Below, piece by piece: positions 35,378 to 47,366 of a stretch of 64,000 nucleotides of DNA; the stretch's first letter is position 1; every line of letters starts with the position of its first letter. The notes under the pieces were generated by a model. The model was given only the letters and a program-made list of their open reading frames with translations, ran no database searches and was not told where the DNA came from. The DNA lies in contig CM022675.1 in NCBI GenBank assembly GCA_012295275.1, positions 14,279,463 to 14,343,462 on the forward strand, written 5' to 3'. This DNA is from Chrysomallon squamiferum. Its lineage: Eukaryota > Mollusca > Gastropoda > Neomphalida > Peltospiridae. The position numbers were made by a program, and so were the translations under genes.

Positions 35378-37599
35378 ATTACTTGTTGCCTGTTCAGGAT
35401 ATCATGTTCAATATTTATGTATTTATCAGTGTAATATTACAAGTATTGATTACTCAACTCTTTTCGATCATTGGTTTTTACAAATGAAAATTATTTTGTG
35501 TATTGATACTGGAGTAGTTTTTATTACTTTGATTTAAATAATATATAAAGCAATGTAATAAATGAAGTAATCTGTCAGTAACAAATACAATATACATAGA
35601 TTGTTGTAAATATTGTCCTTGGTTGTTTTGGGGTTTTTTGTTGGTTTTTTAATGATTTATAACTATTTTAAATAAGAAAAACTATTAATATTATATATAT
35701 TAAACAAAAATAAGTTAAATTAAAGTATAGTACAGAACATTCTTAACAAATATTAATGTTACAGTAACATTAAAGAAATAATGGTTTTAGACAACTTCAT
35801 CACTGCATCATAAGTTTTGATCTTTTATATTATTTCACATTTTACATAAATTCTTTGCAACAAGTATTACAAATTAACAATATGAAATATATTTGGTCAG
35901 TCAAAAATGAATGAATAATTCAATATATAAAGTATAAAATACATAAATATTAATGCAACTGTCAAACACAAACCAGCCACTGCACTGTTTAATATTCTTA
36001 TAAAATATATTATTCAGTTGTATATATTCAGGATTTCAAAAAAGCAAAGCTGAAATTATTATGGTTGTATAATTTTCACAATTTATCAAGTTTAGAATAA
36101 CAAAATACATTTAAACACTGCAAAGAAGGTCAATAAGAACTACAATACAACTGTATGAAACAAATACAGCTAACAATAAAATAAACACAAATTGCAGTAT
36201 AGTATGCGTCAAGGAAATCAATGGTCTTGTGTAGTTTTCAAAAATTTCAGATTTACATATTTTTTTTTTTTAAACCTTGGTTCTGAAAGTTAGAAACTGA
36301 CTTCAGATTTGAGATGTGACTTTATGACAAAAATATACAATGTTTGAGACCAGTTTTATCAGAAATTATGCTTACTTATAAATAATAATAATAATAAAAA
36401 TAAAAAAAATAAAAAAATAATAATAATAATAATAAAGTCAAAAGTTAAAACAAAATTATGCTAAATGGAACACCTAATTAATCTTGTTTCTGGAAGAAGC
36501 CAACAAAAGGAAAATATAAGATTTTTCAAAAATTGATATTTACAGACATTTTCCTACATTATAATATATCGTGTTTACTGTGATTCAAAACTGTTTAAAA
36601 ATATATAATGTAAAAAAAAAATACTCCCAAAACTGTAGTCTTACAGTTATAACTGCTGTATTGTAATGATCTGTAAAATATACAGATAAATAACTTGCTA
36701 GTTAATAAAATTATCAAAAAGATTTACATGCAACAACAAAATATGATTTTGAATACATTTGCACCTGTCAAATGATTTTTTTTTCAATTATTATTTATAA
36801 ATTTAATACATATTAAAACAAAAACTTAAAACCATTTATACCAGTATAATTTTCAAAATAAAAATAAAAATCTGTAATAACAAAATAAGTAAATTAATAA
36901 ATAAAATTAACAAAGAACAAATATAAGCTTTCACTGGAAAAAAAATTTTTTAAAAAATCAAAAAAAATCTTAATATATAGAAATAATAAACAATAACAAA
37001 TTACTAAAACAATGATTTCTCTATTTTGATCACAACATTAAACACTTAAATATCACATTATAATTTATATGTTCCCTGCCACAAACTTTTTTTTATTATG
37101 CCATAATGATGGCCAAGATAGGAAGAAGATTGGGTTTTTGACATATGTTGATAATGCTTTAGAATAAATTGTAGATGGCAAGTTGGACAAATATTTCCAA
37201 TGAAAATAAAATATTATTTTTAAAAACTGTTGTTAAACATAGAAAACTTACAAAAATTGCAGTAAAAATTGGTTTTGAAACACATAAAATTTTATATTCT
37301 TCTGAAAAAAAAAAAAAGTAAACATCACAAAAAGTGCCTATAAGTTCATCAGCCTGTTTATAAAAACTAGTTTCAAAAAAAGAATAATCTATTTCATCCT
37401 TTGATTCAAAATGTAGTAAAATGTATAATAATTTAATCATTATCACATTATTTTCTCATTTCATAACAAAATCTTTTGTTTTTCCTTCAGTACCAATTTT
37501 AAAAATCACTAAGAGTAACAACCAAAACTAATTTACTCCTCATCTGTAGTAAAAGTATTGTTTTGTTTTTTCTCTTGCATTAGTATTATTAATCTAGGC

Positions 37600-37605
37600 T
37601 TTATT
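37600..37605 (-). other. Candidate proximal polyadenylation signal of the PAQR gene
   Basis: On the minus strand AATAAA lies about 40 bases past the PAQR stop codon. More distal signals are also possible in this AT-rich sequence. Confidence 0.4.
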
Positions 37606-37643
37606 TTTTAATGAAAATCTTTTCAGCTATTTTGAACATTTGT

Positions 37644-38675
37644 TTAATTATTTTTGACAGATTTTTTCTTATCTATCAACCTCAAAGAAAACAATGTAAT
37701 AATAACAGTATTAGCCAACATCACATACATCATGATGCCGATGCTGTCGTGCAGCGCTGTTGTTGACCATATAGGAAGCTTTGCTGAACGTCGTTCTTGC
37801 ATGTCAAGCAGTATTGCCTGCAGCTGATCAAACGTTGCTAGAATTGAACAGACATGGAACAACTGATGGCTGTGACCGATGATGTCAAACTGTCCTGGAT
37901 AGAACCGTTCAGGAATGTGTGTGGCATACAATAACGCTGCAAAGAAGGCAAAGAAGAACTGTCGTGTGTGGAAGTAAGTTGAAGCCAAACTGCAGTCCAG
38001 TGTTTCACAGAACAGAAGTCGGTACATTATGGGCATACTGTCGTAGACGTAAGGCAAAGCAAAGGCTCCCAGTCGAAGGACTTTCCTCAGAACGCTTGGC
38101 TTCATGAAGCGGGTTTCGCAGGATATTACTGTACACAAGAGAGAGTTTATCACAGCACCCCAAATAAAGTAGCTGCCATACCATGTTGAACATAGCTGAG
38201 TGGGAAAGGAGTAGGCTCGGTAGGCAGTACCCACACCTAGACTGAAAACACTCAGAGCAGAATAGTCAAGGAAGAAACAAATATGGCGGGCTTTGTCAGA
38301 CATTGTGTTGAAGGTGTGGGCCACAGCACTGGCAAGAGGAAACACACAACAGGAAAACACATAACCCAGTAATGGCCATGTGTAACTGTCATTTTTGAAG
38401 TCGAGGGTTTCTGCAAGACCTTTCAGCATCCACAAGAAATAACAGGATGGCAGGAAGTGGGTCCAGAAGTTCAAAGTTTCATTGGTTGCATCAAAGACAC
38501 TGAGAATACACTGCAAGGCAGAACTTTTAGGATGTCGATATCCACGCAGAATAAAAAGCTCATGAAAATGTTCTGGGACCTGCTCAACTTTGTACAGTGG
38601 ACCACTGATGCCCTTGTCCATCTTACACGACCCTGATTCTGTGACCACTTTGCTGGACACAGCTTCCTTAGCCAT
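37644..38675 (-). CDS. Class II PAQR family protein (membrane progestin receptor-like)
   Basis: A 343-residue, intronless coding region. The ATG at 38675 is chosen because the same frame has a TGA at 38724-38726 and no ATG between. Residue numbers run from that Met. Seven or more hydrophobic segments are visible. PAQR signature elements are present: E66/N69 in NETLNFWTH, His120 in SAVAHTF, an Asp in FFLDYSALS and the His cluster GHSHQLFH (268-274), preceded by PERFYPGQFD. These conserved His/Asp residues form the metal site in this family. The NFWTHFLP and HSHQLFH wording fits the PAQR5/7/8 group, which mediate rapid progestin signalling in vertebrates at the plasma membrane; which paralogue cannot be decided. 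The N terminus is hydrophilic and the C terminus ends in a lysine-rich tail. The gene is convergent with the CUB gene. Confidence 0.93.
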   Translation of the reverse strand: MAKEAVSSKVVTESGSCKMDKGISGPLYKVEQVPEHFHELFILRGYRHPKSSALQCILSVFDATNETLNFWTHFLPSCYFLWMLKGLAETLDFKNDSYTWPLLGYVFSCCVFPLASAVAHTFNTMSDKARHICFFLDYSALSVFSLGVGTAYRAYSFPTQLCSTWYGSYFIWGAVINSLLCTVISCETRFMKPSVLRKVLRLGAFALPYVYDSMPIMYRLLFCETLDCSLASTYFHTRQFFFAFFAALLYATHIPERFYPGQFDIIGHSHQLFHVCSILATFDQLQAILLDMQERRSAKLPIWSTTALHDSIGIMMYVMLANTVIITLFSLRLIDKKKSVKNN

Positions 38676-38762
38676 TGCTTCCTTGGTTTTATGATACGTA
38701 GGATTCTTCTGACTAGTCAACAATCAATGTTTATTTACTTACTCAGTATATCCTGTGCAAAT
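38676..38762 (-). other. 5' untranslated part of PAQR coding exon, with acceptor
   Basis: On the minus strand a good acceptor (ttatttattttcag) ends at 38763, so the coding exon probably begins at 38762. The 87 bases before the ATG include an in-frame stop, which shows that the coding region does not continue upstream and predicts separate 5' leader exons. Confidence 0.65.
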
Positions 38763-41700
38763 CTGAAAATAAATAAATCTGTTAGAACAAAATCAGTCAA
38801 ACATACACACTAAAAAAAAATTCAAATAAAATATTTTTAATCTATTAAAATAGGTAATAACTATAAAGATATAAAAAATAAAATAAAATAAAATGAAAAA
38901 GAAAAGAAATTATTATTCTACATGAATAAATATGAATATAAATTGATTTAAAAAAAATTAAGTCAAAGTCAGCAATCCATATGATAATATACTCTGCTGC
39001 TATTGTCTGCACATAGCTATAAATATACATAACCTTACGGTCTAAAAAAAAAAAAAAAAAAAAAAATGTTGTCATTTTATATATAATTACCAAAATACAC
39101 AGACTTCACACATACATCTGATGTCACCGTTAATTTATTACACCACTTGTTATTTCAAGTGCATGTTACACAATAATAGCAAATATCTGCAGAGAGTTAC
39201 TCAACAGACTTGTGACATCTTGGCTAACACATGAGACATGAAACTGAATAATACTGCCTATTCTTCTGCTTAAAATCAATAACAGGAAAAAAATAATAAT
39301 AGTAAATATAGAAAAAGAGTTTAAAAATACAAAAAAAAGAGAAGAAAAACTGAAATAAGACCAGTGAATGAAAAATACATTAATTATATGCTGTATAATA
39401 AATAGTGTGTTAATTGATAAAAATCATACTTATTTCATAGTTGTACTGACTCAGATATTATTCTGAATACATAGTAATTTTGCTTTTAGATTAATTTTAA
39501 GCTTTCTTTATTTTAAATATTATTTTTGACAAACCTCAAAGATGCATATATTGCAAATTGTTTTTAAATACATGTAGATATACAACAGCAACAACAACAA
39601 AAACATTCACCAGTTTGAAAAAATTATGACCTTCACTTTTTATGCAATATAAAATAAAAGAGAAATGGCAAAAGAAGCAAAATAATAAAAGGAGAAGTTT
39701 AATTGAAAGATGGCTTCAAAGAAAAGATAATTAAACACCAAGGTTTAGTAATAATGATATGCTTAACACATCAAGTGACAGCAGTGTGTTAATTTGCAAA
39801 TAAAGCTGACAGAAGTTTGGTGAATAATTACATGCAGTGAGATGAAAGGTCAGCAGGAGAATACAGGCATCAACACCACATTTAATTAAAAACAGTGACT
39901 AGAAATGTTGACTCTAGAATGTCTGAATGAAAACCTAGAAATAAAAGAAGAAATAAAAGAGAAATAGAGAAAAGAGACAGACAAACACATGAAAGAATAA
40001 CCAAAAATATTGTTTTAACATAAGAAAATAACATTCACACAAGAATGTATATGAATGCTGTATACTGTATCAATGTTTTACAAAATGCCTAGAAATCTTG
40101 TTTAGAACAACAACCAAAAAAGAAAAAAAATCAAGAAATGTATGTACGATACCACAACCTTTTGAAGTTCGTAACTATTATAACTGGATATGGTGACAAA
40201 TGGATACACACAAAACAGAAATGTATAAAGAAAGAAGGTAATAAAGTCTCTGTGAATACTTTTTAAGATATCACATAATTTTATGCTGTGAGATAAAGAG
40301 CTACATGGAAAAAACTTTCATTAAAGTCTGATCATTCAAGTTAATACAGAAAATTTATGTTAGCTTGGATTACCAACAGAACAACTGAAAATGTTGTCAA
40401 GAGAAGCATGGAAAAAACCTTAAATAAAAAAATAAATAAAAAAAATAGACATATTAGTGAGATAAATACAGATGTAAAGTATAGAAATATTGTTCAAAAT
40501 ATGTGTATTACTGAAAGACTGGCATATAGTGAGAAGAATGATGGAAAATATATTGAAATGGAACAAACATTTGAGCACAGATTTCATCTAACAGTTGACT
40601 GAAATATATGACATAATATATACATATTCTGATAAGGGAATAAAATAGCAATAAATTGCTGTACAAATATCTAAAAACTGACTCATTTATAAACTTTTGT
40701 TCCAACCTAAAATAAATAAACAAAAGTAAAATAACAGATTCACAACATGCATTGTAAGAATAAGTGATGTGAAAAATACACACATCTGCAGAAGGTAATG
40801 CTGATCATGTAAGTTAAAAACCAAGGAAACAGTTGCTGAGAAATACTGATGGAATTACTAACAAAATATTTATGTTTATTATAAGAAAAAACATGTCTAT
40901 ATTTGTTAAACTTACAGAGATATAGAACCTAGAAATATATTGCCTAAAACAGAGACAAAATTAATATCAACACTGCTATGGATTGTGAACTGAAAAACAG
41001 TGATAGAGTATATAAGAAACAGGATAAAATATTGACAATTCAATGACTTACATACATAAAGAACGAGTCATTTGAAAAAAAAAACATCAAAAAACAACTG
41101 CATAATGACTGAATAATTTAATTTTGATACTAAGCAAACAAGTTTTGTGAAAGGTTAGCTTGACATAGTGACAAATTAAAGTTGTCTAATTCATGAGAAA
41201 AACAAAAATAACTAGTTTTTGATATATTTATTAAATAAAAAACTAGAAACACCATCTAAAACAAATGTAGAATATTTATATCACACATGAGGTCAAACAC
41301 ATTGGGATTTTATTTGAAAGTATTTAAATATATTCACAAAGTATTTTGTTTTTCAAATAAACACTTTTCTAACATTATTTCATGTTTTGGTCTGAATATT
41401 TTGTCACCAACATTATTTGTTTCTGTAAACAATCTGTGATGACTGAATTGCACTCACTGAACAATGAAGGAATTGTCTTCTCTCGCTGATTGTAATGAAG
41501 TGCACACTTTGATGTAATGACTTCAGATGGCTTTATCATTAATTTCAATCACTTAGTAGTGTTAGAAGAGATCAAGGGATAATATGGAACATCTTGTGGG
41601 TAAATCCAGTAAGCAGACCTCAGCTTGACTAACCATCATTCATTCACAAACACTGCTTCATCTGGCTGTGCTTATTTAATATTTAAAATTTAACTGTATC

Positions 41701-43221
41701 AAAAATGGCTTGAAAAGCCCATCCCGTGGTTTTCAGATTTTCTAAAGTGCCACGTAGTGTTGACTGCAATCTGATGGTTAAGTGCAAACACTGCCCTGCA
41801 CAAATATCACCTCAGGTGTGATCAAGTTGTGTGTTATATAGCTGTTGCTGTTATTCGGTGCAATAAGTGCATCAGAATAAAAAGCAAAGGAAAAACAAAG
41901 GATTTTTATTTATATTTGACAAAAAGAAAAGTATTTGAATTTAAATACATTTCAATATATCTATTGTTATCTCTGATATAATATATATATGTATTGTGTA
42001 TAAAAGAATGAGGGAAAAATGTAATGATCTGAAAAATGATGGAATACACAGGAAGTTATAAATGGTTGATAGATAATAAGTGTAACATTCAATGAGAAAT
42101 AAACAAGTTAGATGAAAAATATTAACCAAGAACCTAGACTGTAGTGTAAAACACTGAGCGAATACAAAGCAGCAGAAGTAAGGTTCAGTAACAACTGGTG
42201 AATGCTGAAGATAATTACATTCAGAGAAATAATGAACCAGCTTGGGGTCCTGACCTCTCAGTCCAGTCATTTGATTTAAATAACCAATAATCTAGAAATT
42301 ACTGGCAGAATTAACTCTGTAAACTACTGATTAGAGTAGATGAAAAATACCTTATAAAATTTATAATTAAACCTAAATATCTGTTCTAAATATAAATTCT
42401 TCTACTGCACAATATGTCCAAGTATTTTGTTGTTGTTTAATAGAAATATTTGTAATTCAATACTGGGTATTACTGGCAGTTCATACAATATTTCTAATCT
42501 TGTACTGAATACAAATTGAATTGTATTAAATATTATTGAACCATTAACAACACCAGTTCTTTTCTTAAACAGAACATATCTAACTTCATAAGAGAATATA
42601 CATATTAATTCACATACGATTGTATTAATATAAATAATGTGGGTTATTAAACTTAAAACATCCAAATTTAATAATAATAATAGGTTAGCAAAATTTATAT
42701 AAAAAAACATTATGAATAACAATTCTGGAAGAATATTAACTTTCCCTAGCATGTCTTATACAGTCAGTTTCAAAGTATCTGCAGATCCATGCTTCATACA
42801 GTTCTCACAAATGCAAACAATTTGATGGTAATGACTGGATAAAGAAGATCTGTGAAAACTTACCCAAATACCAGAGAACAGCACCACCCACCTGTTAAAG
42901 CAAAACAGCTATTTGTGTATCATTAAAACTGACACTAATCACAGTGGAACATGTTCAGATTGCAGGTAAGAAGAGAATCATGATGGTTTTCTAATACAGC
43001 TAATTACACAAAATCAATGGCTGGTCATAACTGTGGTGTTCTGTGGCGTGAGTAAGTCACAGGTTTAAAGAATCATTATGATGGGTCTGTTTTCACAGAA
43101 ACATGTTTTTTTTTTTTTTAAACTGAACATTTTATGTATCCACCTGTTGAGAGATAATGTGAAATAATGTTTGTAGTCTAACAAGGACTAACGAAAAAAA
43201 AAAAAAAAATAATAATTATGA

Positions 43222-43252
<31 letters not shown>

Positions 43253-45974
43253 AGGTAAAACAATAATAATAATAATAAATTTATATAATAAATTCCTGTA
43301 AGTTTCTGTAAGTCTTCTCATCTGTTTGTTTTTCTTAACTCAGTCAGTGGTTGATGATTTTCACAAAAACCTTTTGCATTTGTATTTGTATAAGTGTATT
43401 TAGTACATTACATGCAATACTTTACTTTATGACAGATATGTAAATATAGGAATACTGCGTATAGAACAATTATGCTTAAGTTTTGGACTTTTCTACAAAT
43501 ACGAACATTTAAAATAACAATTTTAATCTTTATCTGATTTTAATGTAAGTTAATGTTTCTGCAATTTCAAGTATTAATTTCTGTTACTACTGATTTAATT
43601 CTAGGACAAACTATTCATATTTATTAATCACCTTACAGAGTTTAAAATAATGATAAACCCTTTTATTTCAGTTAACATTGAACAAGTGAATTAATCCTTT
43701 TTGCTTTATTTTTTTTTTTTAAAAGAAACTTTCTTAAGCTATTCTGAATAAATCAAACTCTCATATAATGTCTCACTGCTACTGTATCTTATGTTATAAA
43801 TAACATCACAAATTGCTAAAACCAGAAGGCCATGTAGAGAACTTCTGACTGGTCTGTATGGTAATGGATATCAGATAAAGAGAATCTTCTTAGTTTGGTA
43901 ATGGTATCTGACAGTAAGATTTGTTAAAATACTGATTGAGAGCAAAGTCATCAGTTTTTTTTTTTTTTTCTATACTGCTGGAATCAATATAAGTAGTCCA
44001 AGACTGATATATAAACTTTTGGATTATGCTTTATTATTTATTTATTTTATGTGACTGAAAAACAGAAGTTATTTAAAAAACACTAAATATATCTTCTTCA
44101 TGTTATGTAACAAGTCCACTACAAAGCTAAAAGGTTAGTAATATGCATACTGAAAAAATTCTAGGATCACCAAAATAATCCTAGAATTTAAAGCTACTTG
44201 TGTATGTAAGACTAGCCTTTTAGTATCCTGAACAGACTCAGAATATTCTAGACTGCTGTGTACATTAGTGAAGAGTTTCTGTGCTGAAATGGAATAAATT
44301 ACCTGGAAACAGAGGAAATGAAACAGAGTTCAGTGAACGGATGGTGGATATTGAATTTAATTATAGTTTACATACTGTGAAATAAATGGATACACATCCT
44401 CCCACACAAAATCGTTAAAGTTAATTTAAATAACCAAAAAATAAATAAATATCAGTCTGAATGCACTGCACACAAACAAAAACAACATTCATTATTGAAA
44501 CATTAATCAATAGTGATGTGGTCAGCTAAACAAAACAGCATAAAAAATGGACATATGGGGATAACAAATGTGTATTTGACTTTGGCTGGTGCAGAAGGTC
44601 ACAGGAAAACAACAGCAATCAACCGAACATTCTCTACTGTATATAATGTCACCAATGGTTTCAGGTTTACCCAGTAGTCAGGGTAAACACCCACAGTTCA
44701 TATAAAGGCTGTTAGGCTTATAGATTACTTATTGGAATGATCATTAATTGATCACGAAATCAATGGTGATTGTCATGGCAGCAAAAACATTAACTCTGAA
44801 CAGTTATTTATGTGTATATGTCTATAGATGTTTGTGTGGGAGGATATACGTAATACATGTTTGAAGGCAAGCATGTGTATTTATACTTCACTGGGTTTTT
44901 TCAAGATTAAATTAGAAATATTGTTATAAAATAACATACCGTACAAAACACACATCAATAAAAACAAATATAACAATTGCATTTTTAATTTAAATTTTAG
45001 AAACATTTCTCCTGTAAAAGTTATGATTTAAAACATGTTTTAATAATATTCCATATATAATTAGGACATACAAAAGTGAACAGGATCATGTCAAATAAAC
45101 ATGCATATAAAATAAATAATAAAGAAAATTTAACTGTAATAAATTATACTTAAAAAGAAACATGCATTTCTTAACAACTGACTTAAAAATTAAACTAAAA
45201 TAATAACACACTATGTAATATAACACATCCATGATGTTCTCAGTTATTAAAAAGTAGAGAGGGTTGGTATAAATTAGTATGTTTAATTATTTATTTTTAT
45301 CTTTATTAGATGTATTAAATAATAAAATTCAACAGTTCAATAAAAACTGCACATTATTTTAGGTGAATATGAATAAACTAAAAAATAAAACTGCAAAAGT
45401 TAAAGTAATAAAGAATGAATTGATATTGTGCAATTATTATATCTAACTTTTCATTTACCAGAATTTATCTCTTTCTTTTATATTATTTCAGTATGGGTTA
45501 AAATTAAATTAGCTAAAAAAAAAAAAAAAAAAAAAAAAAATTTAAAAAAAGCAAGAAGAAAAAAATCAAAAATAAATAAATAAATAAAGAAAAATGTTTG
45601 AAACATTTCCAATTATTGTTTTACAAATGGCATTATACTTAAAGATAACTATTATGCAAAATTTATCTAAAAAAAAAAAAAAAAATGTTGTTTCATATAG
45701 AAAATTCCAAATAAATGCAGTGTATGCATTAAGCAAAAACAAACAAAACATTCTGTGACAGTGCTCTTCTGAAAAATCACATACATTTATTGATTTAACA
45801 AATGTAGAAAAGAAAATATAACGTTCAGTTTTCTTAACTAGGCATTAAAAAATGAAGCAGAAATCAGGAAGTAAAGAAATTAAGAAATTAAACAAATATA
45901 TTTTTATCTAATTTTTTTTCAATATAAGACTAATTCTTACTAAGTAAATTATCTGAACTGAAATAAAAACTTAC
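38763..45974. other. Large AT-rich interval, probably PAQR leader introns
   Basis: About 7.2 kb without a supportable coding region apart from the predicted 28-nt leader exon. It holds A/T runs (39043-39065, 43189-43209, 45514-45540), short AAT/AAAT repeats and a perfect 8-bp hairpin at 44665-44688. A GC-richer patch lies at about 41700-41860 with a short CKHC-containing frame (see findings). I see no transposon ends and no RNA genes. Confidence 0.5.
42864..42891 (-). other. Predicted 28-nt leader exon of the PAQR gene
   Basis: On the minus strand, an acceptor (tttgctttaacag), a 28-base GC-rich segment and a donor (TTTGG|gtaagt) sit in an otherwise AT-rich region between the PAQR coding exon and the PAQR-NCAPG2 divergent promoter. 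This is prediction from splice motifs only. Confidence 0.4.
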
Positions 45975-46164
45975 ATGTTGACTATATAGTCAGTTAGCGG
46001 TAACCTAGAAGAACCTCACATAGGGTGTAGGCTAATCAAGATTGAGTGTTTTCAGCCGTAGCCAGAAAATGCACATCTCCCAAATGGAAACTTTGCAGTG
46101 TTGTTTCTAGGTCACCAGGCCGGTTGTGAACACAGCTTGAAACGTATGTGAAGTAGTTGGACAT
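45975..46164 (-). other. Predicted leader exon of the PAQR gene with a 42-codon upstream ORF
   Basis: On the minus strand, an acceptor (gatgtttatcag) ends at 46165 and a consensus donor (CAACAT|gtaagt) begins at 45974. The exon is clearly GC-richer than its surroundings. It opens with ATG and holds a 42-codon frame (46164-46036) starting MSNYFTYVSSC and ending in TENTQS-like residues (AENTQS), then TGA. I do not recognise the peptide. It may be a leader uORF or the last exon of an unrecognised gene. Confidence 0.45.
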
Positions 46165-46407
46165 CTGATAAACATCAAAATCAATTAAATTTAAGGGAAT
46201 ATCAAGCAATATGCTAACAACTTGGGTTCAAAGCTTTCGTAAACTTGTTTGCTTGTCACCAAGCGTGATCGCATTTAGTCTTCATACTGACTGGTTCTAG
46301 GTCACATTACGCTCTTCTAACCTATTGAACTTGGAAACACAGATGACTGAAAACCAATCTTATTTAAAAGTCACGCTCAAATACTTTCTTTCAAACAACT
46401 CAAACTT

Positions 46408-46410
<3 letters not shown>

Positions 46411-46453
<43 letters not shown>

Positions 46454-46490
46454 GAAGAAGAAGAAGAATAATAAGAATAAGAATAATAAT
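46411..46490 (+). repeat. AAT/AAG trinucleotide microsatellite
   Basis: (ATA)n then (AGA)n between the predicted PAQR leader exon and the divergent promoter. Confidence 0.93.
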
Positions 46491-46744
46491 ATCCCTATAA
46501 GAATACTATTTCTGTTTTATGTCAGCTAAAACCTGTTGCCTTGTACTTGTATGTTAACACAAATCTATAAATTTAATTCAATACAAAATACATTTTTGGA
46601 CAGAACAAATTTATTTAATTAACTAATCTTGAGCTTTCTTTGTAATCTGATTTGTAACTATAATTATTAAAGCGGGAACTCAATGCATAAATAAAAATTC
46701 TATATAACTAAACTTAAATGCTCAACAGGAACTAGTATTTATAA

Positions 46745-46815
46745 AATATCGTGAAGTACGAGAAATAACGCGATTTAAAATCGCGCGCACTTCAAATATG
46801 GTAGACGGTTCCAGG
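46745..46815. promoter_or_regulatory. CpG-rich segment, likely shared PAQR/NCAPG2 promoter
   Basis: About eight CpG dinucleotides occur within roughly 70 bases, in a region where CpG is otherwise rare. A perfect 8-bp inverted repeat with a one-base centre (CGCGATTT-A-AAATCGCG, 46769-46785) forms the core, followed by a GCGCGC run. It lies about 320 bases before the NCAPG2 start codon and about 600 bases before the predicted PAQR leader exon. GCGC-containing, T-rich flanks resemble E2F-type sites, which would suit a mitotic gene; this is inference. Confidence 0.45.
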
Positions 46816-47103
46816 ATATTGAGATCTTACTTATATTTTACGGATACCTTTTTCCTTTAAATAAATAGATAACAGAGCAGTAAAGATTTTGAATCTTCAC
46901 GATATAAATGCAAATAGGTTTGTGAAAAAACATTACCAAACGAGTAACCTGAATATGTATGAAACTACCCTCTGAAGACTAAAAAGGAAACAAGTAGACA
47001 GCACTGTGTAGTCTCAAGTCTGTATACAGTATACTGTACAGTGTTCATATTGGTGCTGTTTCTCATTACATATTTACATACACTGATACAGGTTTCTGCA
47101 GCA

Positions 47104-47274
47104 ATGAATAAAAGAGCAGAACTTATTTCGCTAACGGAGAAAGAAGATCTGGATGGCTTACTTCAGTTTATGAAAGATGTAAGTTTGTATCAATCTTGAT
47201 TCTGCAAAGTAAATAAAATACTTCGACTTTATAAAGTTTCTTATTTATATATGACATACGTGTCATCTGTTTTT

Positions 47275-47366
<92 letters not shown>

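Larger units (their letters stand above)
28361..37599. other. Gene-free interval between the convergent CUB and PAQR genes
   Basis: About 9 kb of very AT-rich DNA. Besides the duplicated 3'-UTR segment, it holds microsatellites: TTA at 29231-29285, CA at 29579-29665 and GT at 35327-35373. Short open frames exist, but they are lysine/asparagine/tyrosine-rich and show no motif or exon signals. The right end may include a long 3' UTR of the minus-strand PAQR gene. I recognise no gene, RNA or transposon here. Confidence 0.6.

Noticed and set aside
37919-38193. Open frames on both strands overlapping the PAQR coding exon
   Set aside because: Shadows of the longer, motif-bearing PAQR frame.
38676-38723. 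Longer PAQR N terminus starting upstream of Met at 38675
   Set aside because: The extra frame has no ATG and begins just after an in-frame TGA.
42402-42752. Minus-strand hydrophobic open frame of about 116 codons
   Set aside because: Ile/Leu/Phe-rich composition expected from AT-rich DNA; no family motif, splice context or GC rise.
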